From Catonia carolina (taxonomy: Eukaryota > Arthropoda > Insecta > Hemiptera > Achilidae): 64,000 nucleotides of DNA. Positions 23,215 to 34,855 of the stretch are shown here, in pieces. The position numbers were made by a program, and so were the translations under genes. The DNA is taken from NCBI GenBank assembly GCA_035578175.1, contig JAQMRL010000006.1:30388893-30452892 (forward strand), in the 5' to 3' direction. The notes below the pieces were generated by a model. The model saw only the letters and a program-made list of their open reading frames with translations. It was not told the origin of the DNA and searched no databases. Position 1 is the stretch's first letter. Every line of letters starts with the position of its first letter.

Positions 23215-24205
23215 TATTTGTTTGATTCATTTGCACGGATTGAGGATTGGTGGACTCGTTGAAACGCTAAACGTAGCTCATGTTCCTCAACAGACTCGCC
23301 CTCACGAAGTTGTGAGTGTCTCTTCCTGTCAGCCTCAAGACGATTTGAACGGGCTTCAGAGTTCTCACTTCTGCGAATAGATGCCTGACGGACCTGTTGA
23401 GACGCTAAGCGTAGCTCATGTTCCTCAACAGACTCGGCCTCATGAAGTTGTGAGTGTCTCTCCCTGTCAGCCTCAAGACGATGGGAACGGGCTTCAGAGC
23501 ACTCACTTCTACGAATAGACGCCTGACGGACCTGTTGAGACGCTAAGCGTAGCTCATGTTCCTTAACAGACTCGGCCTCGCGGAGTTGTGAGTGTCTCTC
23601 CCTGTCAGCCTCAAGGCGATGGGAACGGGCTTAAGGGTTCTCACTTCTGCGAATAGACGCCTGACAGACCTGTTGAGACGCTAACCGCAGCTCATGTTCA
23701 TCAACAGACTCGGCCTCACGAAGTTGTGAGTGTCTCTCCCTGTCAGCCTCAAGACGATGGGAACGGGCTTAAGAGCACTCACTTCTACGAATAGACGCCT
23801 GACGGACCTGTTGAGACGCTAAGCGTAGCTCATGTTCCTCAACAGACTCGGCCTCATGAAGTTGTGAGTGTCTCTCCCTGTCAGCCTCAAGACGATGGGA
23901 ACGGGCTTCAGAGCACTCACTTCTACGAATAGACGCCTGACGGACCTGTTGAGACTCTAAGCGTAGCTCATGTTCCTCAACAGACTCGGCCTCACGAAGT
24001 TGTGAGTGTTTCTCCCTGTCAGCCTCAAGACGATTGAAACGGGATTCAGAACACTTACTTCTGCGAATAGAAGCCTGGCGGACTCGTTGAGACAATATTC
24101 GTTGTTCACATTGTTCAACGGTTTCAATTTGGCGGGTATGGCTAAGCCTCTCCCGATTTGTTTTTAGCCTTGATGTAGTAGCTTCCTGGCTCTCGTTAGA
24201 CCTGT
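23215..24205 (-). repeat. 138 bp tandem coding repeat: STPR-like 23-residue units in pairs
   Basis: Six evenly spaced copies (the block CTCATGTTC recurs every 138 bp from 23277 to 23967) plus one diverged copy at the 5' coding end. Each 138 bp encodes 46 residues that split into two 23-residue units, one starting RLEADRERHSQL and the other RLASQQVRQASIRR. The 23-residue period and the Arg/Glu-rich pattern match the STPR DNA-binding repeat known from silkworm FMBP-1. Two neighbouring copies share the same Glu-to-stop change, so the array grew after that mutation or was homogenised. Confidence 0.85.
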
Positions 24206-24319
24206 TTAATTTTATAACTTTGGCACGTCTCGTAACTTTGGTCAAGCATGACCTCTTCCGCGAAGGCATAATTATCTTCGAAATAAGAAAAAATATATTG
24301 TACGGCGTTAATAGATATC

Positions 24320-24718
24320 TAGGAGTAAAGAAAACGAACTAAATAAGATTACCAGAAATAATTAAAAATTAATAATTACCAGAAATATAAATAAATGGAT
24401 TAAAATAAGATAGAATTGAATCACAATGTGTACAACAGTAACGCAATTTTTAGGAGTAAAGAAAACGAACTAAATAAGATTACCAGAAATAATTAAATAA
24501 TAATAATTACCAGAAATATAAATAAATGGATTAAAATAAGATAGAATTGAATCACAATGTGTCAACAGTAACGCAATTTTTAGGAGTAAAGAAAACGAAC
24601 TAAATAAGATTACCAGAAATAATTAAATAATAATAATTAGGTACCAGAAATATAAATAAATGGATTAAAATAAGATGGAATTGAATCACAATGTGTACAA
24701 CAGTAACGCAATTTTTAT
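24320..24718. repeat. 130 bp tandem repeat, three copies, in the Helitron 5' region
   Basis: The block AGGAGTAAAGAAAACGAAC begins at 24321, 24452 and 24582 (periods 131 and 130); each unit ends in CAGTAACGCAATTTTT. The units are nearly identical. They lie just upstream of the Rep/helicase start, where the promoter should be. Confidence 0.9.
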
Positions 24719-25600
24719 CGAGGTTGCGACCTCTAGACAGCCAGTATTGTTTACTGGTGGTCTGGGATATGTGTGTATGTGAGTGAAACCCAAACAGATT
24801 CAACACAAATATCTTCACAAAAATTAATTTGTTTTTTTTTTAAGAAAAATTACTAAAAAGCAATGAAAATTGCTGTTTTGAAGATTTACTTACGCAAATC
24901 TGTGTGTGTAAATGTAGGAACTATTCGCTACAGAGCAATGAAAATTGCTGTTTTGACACAGTTTAATAGAAAGGTAAATCACAATAGGAACAGTCCACGT
25001 TGTTTAACTTACTAACTCAGAACAGCGACTGCGAAATGAGATTCAATTTTAACAATGTGACCGAGAATGGGTGTGTCGTGTGTGGAAGGGGTGAGATTTT
25101 AACTGGGTGTGGTAGGTATGTGAACAAAGCAGCAGGTTACTTACTGAATGGTTAGGCCTACGGGTTTTACCAGCACGATGGACAATAAACACTAGTAAAT
25201 TTTGATGTTTATTTTTATAAAATTGGTAATATCTCCGTTATTATGCATGAAAATGAAAAACTTTATATAATCAAACTTATTTGTCTTTAAACGTTTCGTA
25301 ATTTTGATTATATAAAATTTTTTGATAAATTGACTTTTAATGGAGATATTCGCAGTTTTTTGTTTACCCCTCCCTCTGAACCCCCCCAACCCTTTGTGAT
25401 ATTAATAAAATTTATAGCCTATTTTCATTTCGATAATATCCAGAACCTAAATACTAAAATTCATTGAATTTGGTTCAGCGGTTCTTGCGTGATGCCGTAA
25501 CATACAAACAGACAAAAATTTAGCTGAACTTATTTTCGGTGTTTACTTGGTAGATCTGGCGTAGAAACAAAATTTGGGGCATTTTGGAAAATTGTACAGA
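24719..25600 (-). other. Helitron 5' non-coding region
   Basis: No coding frame. The imperfect palindrome GCAATGAAAATTGC occurs twice (near 24862 and 24935). Near 25460-25510 lies the block TTCATTGAATTTGGTTCAGC then GGTTCTTGCGTGATG, of a kind often seen close to insect Helitron 5' ends. Confidence 0.5.
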
Positions 25601-25626
25601 CAAAATCACAATTTTATTAATATAGA
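25601..25626 (-). other. Helitron 5' terminus
   Basis: Minus strand reads A, then TCTATATTAATAAAATTGTG. TC start with host A before it; typical of Helitron left ends. Confidence 0.88.
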
Positions 25627-27106
25627 TGATCAGTTTAATTAGTTAGAACGACGAGCAAGTGATATAACAACAAGTTTAAAATTTAATTAATTTCTGTAAA
25701 GTTAATATACCAGTAACTGAAATCAGGTTGTTGTTTTTCTTTAAAAATTTGTTTTAATTTCTACTTTCATAAAATTATTTAACTTTGTAATAAAATTTTA
25801 TTTACAAAATTTATAGTAATTTTGGTTGCACTTACAATTTTAATCATAGTAGTTTAATTTCGAAGTTAAATCCGTGTATCCGTGCGTATATTTACGCAAG
25901 AAAGCACAAACACAGACGTTCAGAAAACTCCTATTAGTTATTCCATAAATTAACTGAAATAAATGCAGTGTATAAAGTTTTATTCCAAACTTAAACACTT
26001 TGTCTCGTAGCGGCAACTTTCATCACACATATTGTAGCTGAGGAAAATATATTTGTTTTCGGAAATTGCCTGTTCTCTCCTCTCTAAGTGCAGTGAGCTT
26101 TATTGCTTTATTTATATTGATATATTGTATAACCCTTTACTTTAATTCCTAAATTTATTGCTTTTCGTTAAACATAGTATCTAGCTTTCTCTGAAATTTA
26201 TTACAGAATAATTGAAATATAAATAACTTTTCGCCTACATAGTTCTGCAGTTTTAACAGGCAGTTTCCTCCAAAAGAAAAATTGTAATATAATCCCACGC
26301 ATCATTTATAATTTCATTTTTAATGAACCACTTTAGGTTATTCAGTTTTCAAACAGGGATGTTTGTTTTATAAGTAATTAAGTGCTCAGCATATATCTTA
26401 ACATTCACAAAGTTTATTTACTTATATACGAGTATATATTATGAATTTCAAAACGTTTTTACAAATTTTGTTAAATACAACCAATTAAATTAGTATTTTT
26501 AACATTGCTATTCTAAACCGAGTTGAATGTTTTAAAATAAAACCGTAGATTTTCAGTCTACAAGTTAAATTTTTATTGTTCACGGTTTTACCTTTATAAT
26601 AACAGAATATAATAGAGGTTTTTTACATTCTCCAATTGAATCGTCTAGTTACAAAAGCAGATACATTCAAAAACGTAAATTTTTCAGGAGACCTGAAAAA
26701 CGTTTGTCTCAAAAACATGAAATGATACAACATTGTGAATTACTCGAAAAATAGCATTGGGGTAGAGGATTTTACGTACTGACTTTTAATTTTCTAATGA
26801 CCGTAGTTTAAGAAAAATTTCACATAGATCTAGTATATGTGAATGTATCTGGTTTTGAAATAAACTTAAAAAGAAAATTATATAAAAAGCATGATTATTT
26901 TAATTTGTAACATAATTAATCCAAATTTTGGTGTTTTATGAATAAAATTTACAAAAATTAGGTACGATAATATTAAAAAATTATGAAAAAATATTTTCAT
27001 AATGCTTTTCCGTGATTTATTATTACTACCTTCTTCAGGATAACACCTGCATTAACTTATAATATTATTGAAATGAATCACTAACTTTAATATTCATTGA
27101 AGTGTA
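25627..27106. other. AT-rich stretch, nothing firm
   Basis: No frames of interest. The motif ATCTGGTTTTG near 26845 recurs near 29267 and 29411, and GAATCGTCTAGTTACAAAA near 26639 has an inverted partner near 29418, hinting at a worn inverted-repeat element of about 2.8 kb. Confidence 0.35.
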
Positions 27107-27168
27107 AACACCCCTATCGCTGCCGAGAACACATACGGCAACCAAAGCGATAGGTCGGCGAGGGTGTT
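27107..27168. repeat. Stepped hairpin, about 60 nt
   Basis: Nested complementary arms: AACACCC with GGGTGTT, CCTATCGCT with AGCGATAGG, GCCG with CGGC, separated by short bulges. GC-rich for its surroundings. Could be a tiny foldback element or a small structured RNA; only one copy seen. Confidence 0.6.
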
Positions 27169-27292
27169 AACAAAACATTAAAAAAAGGAAGCCAAAAAAA
27201 CAAACACTCAGGTAAATCGTTGCACAAAATGAAATAAATCTCGAAAAGTATGCAGTAAAACAATTTAATTTTATAAAAATAGAATATGGTCC

Positions 27293-27420
27293 AAATATCA
27301 ATAATTCATACAAAGTTACCCAGTCTTAAATAGCTGAAAAATCTAAAATAATTGGTGCAAATATTAATAATTCATACAAAGTTACCCAGTCTTAAATAGC
27401 TAACAAAAATCTAAAATAAT
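27293..27420. repeat. 66 bp tandem duplication
   Basis: AATTCATACAAAGTTACCCA and the bases around it occur twice, 66 bp apart, with few differences. Confidence 0.9.
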
Positions 27421-29551
27421 GACAGATCCAAAAAGGTATGAGGCAAATAATAGTTTATACCAAGTAAAAAAATTAAAAATATTTAAAGATATGCTCATTT
27501 GATAATACAGAATATCGAAGTGGCCAAAATATTACTGAATTAAACTTGTATTTTTCAAGTTTAGCATGCTAGCAGCTTCCTATTCAAAAAAATATAGTTA
27601 CTTTTGCCTTAAATTCCTTAAGTATACAACATTTGTATACACACATAAATATATGTAAAAGTACAAATATGCAGAAACAAATTTAAGTTATACTATACCT
27701 TTTTTTACAAATATATTAATTAATTAAACAGAAGTTAAATCATAAACCTTTTTTTAAAATTTTAAATATTAGAAATACTTGAATTAAATCCAAAAAATTA
27801 ATTTATAGAATGTAAATAAAGAATAATAAATTTTAAGAAAAATTTTGTGGAAAGAAAAGTTAAATTTTATTAATCAATGTTCCTGATTGCATTATGTTTT
27901 GCCAAAGTTTTAGTAGGAAAATAGTCCACGTAGATCACTTTAACTGCACTAATTTTCCTGTCCAGAACAAGAACTTAACAGGATGGATATTAGTTGAGGC
28001 ATGATCTTCTCCCCAAAAAAAAAATGTATCGGTTACCTCGCCAAAACACTTGAATATAGATGGATACTCCTCACATGATAATAAAATGACAAAACATACC
28101 CGATTGTAGTTTACTTTTATTTTTCCAGTATTACTGACGTGTGCGATAACCGGTAGAAGATCTACAGATGTTATTTTCATCCAAAGTGTATTTCATGCAA
28201 CTCCATGACAGAGAATTTCAGGAAACATTGAAAGTAAATTAAAAGATGTTGACCAGGTGACCATTCGTCCTTCTTGGGAGTCGAACCCCCATGTAGTGGT
28301 TATAGAAATTGTACGAAACACTGGACGGCTATTACCATCCCAGGATTGGAACCCTGAACAAAAGATCGAGCCAGTGATAAAATTAAGTAAAATAAACGTC
28401 GATCGCAAGTAAAGCACAAACGCACAAATTAAGCAATATAAATGAACAAAATTACAAAGATCTGAATTTAAAAGTAGAAACTTAATACGAGTTGCAATTA
28501 ATTAACAATAAGGAAGTTTTAAAACAAATTCAAAACAGTTAAAATAAGCTATTACTTTTCGAAGTAAAATACAATTTACCAAATTACAAAACGTTATATC
28601 GGTTACAATAAATTTAACATAAGTCGAAATTTAGTTTTACATAAACCAAAATCGAAATTAGTAGTTATAAAATTGCAACAACAACTGCAACATAGATTCT
28701 TTAGTATAAGATACAAAATTTATGCAACTCGTTATAAATTTCCAGCCTTCGGAATGCTAAAATAAAAATCAAAAACTTACCATATTTATGGGCAAGTAGA
28801 ATTAACTTTTTCAAAAGTTACAAATTATAAAAGTTTAATAAATTTTAATAAAATTTACAACTACATTGCGAACGAACCGCACACAATGAAAATACCATAC
28901 AGACTGTACTAACTTGCAAATGGAGACATCGATGAGATGGCAAAACGCAGTTAGAAGAAAAAGCGGTAGATCGCACCACCGGACGGTAAGTAAATTAACA
29001 TCACCACAGTAAACGTTGACAAAGTGAACTACGAAATATCGTTAACCATAAGAAACAACAAGCGAACGCTAAAAACCGTACAAAAACGTAACAATCTGGA
29101 AACAGATGTTACAGAAGAAAAACGACAACACTAAAATTATACAAAAAACGTCCTTTAATATACAGCACGCAACTACTTGCTCATAATGCAACTTTACCTA
29201 AAACTAATGTTCGTGCCGTACGACATAAACATATAAATGTTTTTCGAGGTCAGTACTAGAGAATGGATGTATCTGGTTTTGAACATAACCAGCAACTTTA
29301 TGCACGTTTTAATAAAGGATGTAGATGGTTTTTAAACATATGCCTTTTACAGTGCATGTAAAAGGTGCAAGCTGTTAGGAAATGCAAAAATATAAAATTT
29401 GAAAGTTTTAGATATATCTGGTTTTGTAACTAGACGATTCATTTAAAAATTAATTGGAAAACACATTCAGAATAAAAGGAACAGTTGAAAACAAAATTGA
29501 AACAGTTCTATTGAACACTTTGTAAACGTTCGACACTCAATCTTAACAAAT
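27421..29551. other. Mostly unassigned; possible coding remnant at 28.0-28.4 kb
   Basis: On the minus strand, 28360 down to 28200 follows a fair splice-acceptor-like TTTTGTTCAG and encodes a tryptophan-containing stretch beginning FQSWDGNSRPVF. A good donor-like GGGTATGT lies near 28100, but the frame between them is stopped. I do not recognise the product. The remainder is AT-rich without features. Confidence 0.2.
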
Positions 29552-30500
29552 TTTTACTTTTTCTTACCTAAATGAATACATAGGAAGGAGTATTGTTTAC
29601 ATGTCGATTTTTCAAATCAAGTTTTCACCGGATCTACATGTTCCAGACCCCTGATATAAAAAATATGGTTTTTAGCGATTGGTTTGTGTGTGTGTAAAAA
29701 ATATCTTAAGAACAGAACATTCTACGAAATTGAAACTTGAAACTTAAGTTAGGTACTATTATAGCACCTTATACGAACATTTTCATCAATATCGGTAAAC
29801 AGGATGTAGTAATTTATTCGTGTCATTTTTCACTTTTTTGCGTTTTTCTCAAAAACTTCAACGATTTTTTTGAAAATCGCCACATTTACTAAATTTTTTA
29901 TGCTCTACAAGATAAGGTAGGCGTCATGTCTGCTAAAATTTTTGGGGAGGCTGTTCTCTAGTAGAAAAAATTTTTATTTTTGAGACTGCAGCCTTAAAAG
30001 AAATTTTAGGGTGACAGTCTATATAATCAAAGTTGTAGATAATTTAAAAATCTAAAACTTTTATGTTGAAATTTTTTTTTAAAAAGGTCATTTTAGTGGT
30101 AATTAGTGATTTTCGGTTATTTTCATGAAAATTTGTAATAAAATGAATTTTTTTAATATTTTTATTATTATTTTTTTATTTTTTTTAATATTTTATTTCG
30201 GCCTAACGAAAATTTATTACGACAAAAATGTAATAACTGAAATTATAGGGGATTAAAAGATTTATAACTTATTTAGTGTGAATTTTTCTCTAGAGTCTAG
30301 TTGGCGTAAAAGAGTGATTATTCGTATTATTATTTCAAACTAAGGTCGGTTTTCTTTTTGCATTATCCACTAATGGTTAAAATTAGGTTCTGTTTTTGAG
30401 GTTATTTTTTTGTTTATTTCTAATGTTTTATTACAAATATTTTTTATATTGTAAATTATTTACATTGGCAAGAGAAAGTTGTGTGAGTGTTTTACACCAG
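29552..30500 (+). repeat. Repeat A, copy 6
   Basis: Plus-oriented copy, start TTTACTTTTTCTTACC, end GGCAAGAGAAAGTTGTGTGAG with the hairpin tail. The microsatellite is only a few TG units (near 29683-29696). AT-rich expansion near 30.15 kb. Confidence 0.8.
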
Positions 30501-30704
30501 GTTTTTAGTTTACAAATCAATGCTTAAATCAATTTGAACGTATGGCATCCAACTATAGAGATAAGCAAGCCACTTCATCAATGAAATCCTCCAAAGCTTC
30601 CGATCAAAATTACGCAAGACAATCACAGATTTACCATGGTACATAACCAACAATATAATACTCAGGAATCTATACACTTTTACAGTTAAAAAAAAATCAA
30701 TATA

Positions 30705-31450
30705 CAGTAAAACCTCACTAATTCGGACTAATTGGGGGAAGTGAAGTCCGAATTATTGAAAGTCCGAATTATCGCGAATATTTGTTTACATCTAAAAATT
30801 GAATAATTTAGGCAATTAAAATTACAAAATAAACCTTACTTGTCTGAAATATCGATGTTTAATGAATTTACAGTACATTATATTGAAAAACATCAAAGTT
30901 AAAAGTATAGAAATGAAAATATTTACGGCAGTAAAAATATTGTTAAATAATAAATGTCCAGTGTAAAATGATATTTAATTAAAACACTGTATTTACGAAC
31001 CGATTATTTGGCACTTGTTGAAGTAGAGGGTTGACAAAATATCCTCAGGGATCATTTGAGGTTGCTTAGAAAAAAAACTTGTTATTTTTTTCTGTGATTC
31101 TTTGCTACACTGTTTTCTTATAACTTGTTGGCGCATCTCTCTTAGGACAAGATAATAGTCATTGAATTTCAAATTAAAGTCTGCAAATTCAATAAGTTCG
31201 TCTATGTGGTTTCTCACTTCACTAGCTTAAATTGTGGAACGTTTTCTTCACTGAGTAACCGATAATGTATTACAGGATGAAACAATTTTTATTAGACAGT
31301 TAAAAGCTATTAATTTTTGAAGAAGGCCTAGCACTTTATTAATTTTTAACTAAAAAACTTCTAAAAAAATTAAAAAACTGCTCTTCTTGGAGTAGTCCGA
31401 AATATCGCGAATTCCGAATTAGTGAAGTCCGAATTAGTGAGGTTTTACTG
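30705..31450 (-). mobile_element. pogo/Tigger-type deletion derivative 1
   Basis: 746 bp flanked by TA, with inverted repeats beginning CAGTAAAACCTCACTAATTC (about 25 bp perfect) and inner partial repeats of the TCCGAATTA motif. CAG termini with TA targets are typical of pogo-like elements. It holds only the transposase C-terminus. Confidence 0.92.
30993..31217 (-). pseudogene. pogo-type transposase C-terminal remnant
   Basis: 74 codons on the minus strand. SQKKITSFFSKQ resembles the short ITxFF-type motif found at the C-terminus of Tigger/jerky-like proteins. The DNA-binding and DDE domains are absent, so it is an internal deletion product that would need a transposase in trans. Family assignment rests mainly on the element ends. 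Confidence 0.5.
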
Positions 31451-31452
31451 TA

Positions 31453-32904
31453 TTTACGTTCTCGTAGTACAAATACCAAAGAAGAATTGAATCGCACAGG
31501 AATCACCTCGCTATCTCACTCTTAGATATTTTATCCATCACAATTTTTTTGTAATTTAGAAATATTAATATCATAAAAGTCTATATTACTGAGTAAGATC
31601 TAAGCTTTACAACCATGAAAATGTTTTTATATCAGATTGGGTAGTTTTTGAGATTATCTCATACAAGCAAACAAACAAATAGTTTTTTCAATATGATATT
31701 ATTGTAAATGAAATTAGTGAACATAAATACATAATAATAAAATAAGTGTAGGTTTTGGTAAACTGTTAAAATATGATTCCGTTTTAGTAGTTTTTAATTT
31801 CTCCATAACTTTTTGCGTCTATTATACTAATAGTTGTGCTGATTAATGTAATCTAATCTGTACAAATGGACGAAAGTAAGTTTTGTTAAATATGTATTAA
31901 ATAAAATTTGTAAGCTATTAGTAAATAAGTTGTTATATCAAAGTTATTTCCTAATCGCATCATTAATGTGTTTTCACTAAACATTATCTTTAAGCCAAAT
32001 AAAATATAAAATACGAATCTTTTAAATGTTGTAAATGTTTTCTACAGTTTACTTCGTGTTCTTTCTCAGTTTATTCAATAATATAAAAGTTAACTGCGAT
32101 AAAATTGTGCTGTTTTACTCGAAATCTACATATTGAAAAATATTTCAATCGTTCGAGTAATGCTAAAATTGCATTTTGTATACCATTGCAAATCCAACGT
32201 TTTCTTCTCCCAACTAAAACTTCTGTATAGTTTATTTAAATAAAATTCATTTCCTTTCATACATGTTTTACTTAAATTGAATTTTCTTAAAACGTGTTAG
32301 AAATTTAAAATAAAAATGTTAAAATAAAATAATTATTAGGTGCTTTGATTTCAACTTAAAAAAATATTTATACGATATAAATTTTAAAAGAAAATTATCT
32401 TTTGAAAATGAAATTTTATGTTTTTCCTAATTGTAATTAAAAATTACATTAAACACTTGACAACATGTTCATATATATAAAATAATATTGTAAGAAAAGT
32501 AACGTTTGTTTGTTATGTACGAGGTGATCTCAAAACTACCAAACACTGTTAGTAATCTTAGAGTTTCCTAAATAACACTAACTGTATACGTAATTATTTC
32601 ATTTAAAAATATGTGATTGGTAAAATTGTCCTTTTATTTTTTTATTTCGTCAGGTCTAGGTAAGGCTAGTAAGAATAATTTTTGTATCAGCTTTATTCAA
32701 TTGCATCATTTTATGATGCAGGGCGGTGTAATATATTCAGGTACCAGGAACATTACAGTAGCATCCTGCAATCTGTATCCAGTAGTTTAATCCTTCCTTA
32801 TTTTATAATTTTTGAAAATTATGACGGACAGATATAAGATTTCTGCAAAGAAAGTTACGTAAATCGTTCAAAAATCAAAGAAATTGAAACATTAAAAAAA
32901 AGTT
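31453..32904. other. AT-rich stretch, nothing recognised
   Basis: Frequent stops in all frames, no repeat match. Confidence 0.4.
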
Positions 32905-33370
32905 TGGTGTGAACCTCTCACATAACTTTTTCTTACCAATTCAAATAATTAACAATATAACCTAACATTAGTAATAAAACATTAGAAATAAACAAAAAAC
33001 TAACCTCAATAAACATAATCTAGTTTTAATCTTGAGTGAAAGATAAAAAATGAAATCAACCTTAGTTTGGCTTACATATACGGAAAATTACTCTTTCACG
33101 CTAAACTGCGTTCTGTAGAGAAAAATGCTCTAATTGTATCTTTTAATTTCCTATACGTTTGTTTATACACGTTTGTCATAAAATGCATGCTAAGTCTGAA
33201 ATTTTTTAAAAAATCGGTATGTTTACGTTCTCTTGAGAGCAAAACAGAAAATCGCTAATTACAGCTAAACTAAGCCTTAACTTATACAAAAAAATGTTTG
33301 AAATAAAAGTTGTAGTATTATAATTTTTCTGCAACTTTTTTTATACATTTTTGCGCTAAAATGCATATTA
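32905..33370 (-). repeat. Repeat A, copy 7, first part (split by a LINE)
   Basis: Begins at the hairpin end (TGGTGTGAACCTCTCACATA) and is interrupted after AAAATGCATATTA (33358-33370); the same 13 bases recur at 37686-37698, where the repeat continues. Confidence 0.88.
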
Positions 33371-33577
33371 TGATCTAGCTGATTTTTGTAAACAATAGTT
33401 GTATTTATATTTCCGCAGCAAACATTATTTAAAATATTAATACCACCAAGACTTTTGCTGCAAACGGTGAGTGGCAGACATTTAACGTTATATGGACAAT
33501 ATAATTTACCTATTTTAGTTTACATCTGAACTTTATAGTTTATTTGTTTTTAATATTTTTATCAGTCGCCTACGGCC

Positions 33578-34855
33578 ATGGCCGATCAGGCAAAACTGAG
33601 CACGTCCGAAATGTTGTCGATAATAAGTGCTCACGTCGACAACAATTCTAGCGATACAGATAGAATAGAGTGGACAGATGTCGTTCCCAAGAGAAAAAGG
33701 CAATTAGATGAAAATAGTCTGCAAAATAGTTCAACAAAACGTTTTAGGGACCCTCGAGTGAGAGACAAACACGTCCCAATTTCAAACAGATTCGACCCAC
33801 TTCCGACTGCAGCAGATGCAGTAGAAGAAAGCGCTACAGATAACTCCAGTCCATCACCCATTACAACAAAACAGTCGAGGCCTCCTCCTGTGCACTTGAA
33901 ATCAGACGTGGATTTCGTGAAATTTCAGGGTTATCTCACGAATTTGCTAGGTACAGATAAATACCGCTGTACCGCAACAAAAACTGGCATCACTATCTAC
34001 ACACTACATTCTGATGAGTATAGGAGGCTAGTACAGTGCCTGCGCACTAACAACGCAGAATTCCACACTTACCAATTAAAGGAGGACAAAGCATATCGTG
34101 TAGTAGTACGAGGGTTGCACCACACTATACCCTCAGAAATAATTAGCGAGGAAATTACAAAATTAGGGTTTAAGGTGCGTAATGTGACAAACATACTGTC
34201 TCGCGATAAAGTAAAGTTACCACTTTTTTACATTGATTTGGAGCCAGATAAGAAAAATGGTGAAATTTTTGACTTAACCGCACTGCTCCAATGCAAAGTT
34301 AAAATCGAAGAACCGAGGCAAAGGCGACAAATCGCTCAGTGAGCCCGCTGCCAACGATACGGTCACACTAAAACCTACTGTAATTTATTACCCCGCTGTG
34401 TGCGGTTTGCAGGTCCACACGAGTCGAGCTCATGCTCTAAAACCCGAGAAACACCGCCGACATGTGTTTTATGCGGCGGGGCACACCCATCCAATTACAG
34501 AGGTTGTACAGTACACCGCCAATTACAGCACCGTCGATCTCCAGCATTAACAGTGACCGATACGAAGAAATTGTCTTCAACAGATTCTAACTATCCAATC
34601 TTACCGCCACCTGGTACCTCTGAAACTCGTAGTCAAACAATTACGTTACCAAAAACTCCACCTCGTCGATTCTCCACGTACAGTCAAGCTGTGAAATCTG
34701 ACCAGAAGCCAGCTGAACATGACTGTTTGCCTACATCTCAGGATATTTCGAATCAGCTTACAAGTTTCCTCACAGAAATAAAAAACCTCTTCACTCCGGT
34801 CATCACAATGATGAGTCAACTGATCCAGATGCTCTTAACCAACCATGGTAAATAA
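33578..34855 (+). pseudogene. Jockey ORF1 (Gag-like RNA-binding protein), one stop
   Basis: Nucleic-acid chaperone of the retrotransposon particle, 425 codons. The first 254 residues hold a charged N-terminus and a region around YRVVVRGLHHTIPSEIISEE, the PRE_C2HC-like domain of jockey Gag. A TGA at 34340-34342 falls where the first cysteine of the first zinc knuckle (C-ARCQRYGHTKTYC) is expected. The same frame continues with two more knuckles, the second with Phe in place of its second Cys (CVRFAGPHESSSC), the third CVLCGGAHPSNYRGC. Start chosen at ATG 33578, after an in-frame run without other candidates. Confidence 0.9.

Larger units (their letters stand above)
18682..24269 (-). pseudogene. 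Helitron Rep/helicase protein gene, broken
   Basis: One long protein, read 24269 to 18682, would nick, unwind and transfer the element as a rolling circle. Order: MPSRKRSCLTK start, array of 23-residue repeats, zinc-binding Helitron_like_N region, HUH Rep domain, PIF1-type SF1 helicase. Lesions seen: stops at 23769-23771, 23631-23633, 23214-23216, 22368-22370 and about 21882; a one-base loss near 21730; a TAA at 20948-20950 between Rep and helicase (IHER then stop); and the LINE X insertion at 19.0 kb. Between stops the frames agree and the domains are well kept, so inactivation is fairly recent. The parts are listed separately below. Confidence 0.9.
18109..25626 (-). mobile_element. Helitron, full length, inactivated
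   Basis: About 7.5 kb rolling-circle transposon. On the minus strand it starts TCTATATTAATAAAATTGTG, preceded by A, and ends CTAG, followed by T: the A^T target rule and the TC/CTRR termini of Helitrons. Eighteen bases before the 3' end is a hairpin (CGTTC, 3 nt loop, GAACG), the expected terminator. It encodes a Rep/helicase pseudogene. The 5' non-coding part has a tandem array and the 3' part a tRNA TPsiC-like stretch (18165-18190). No target duplication is expected and none is seen. Confidence 0.93.
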
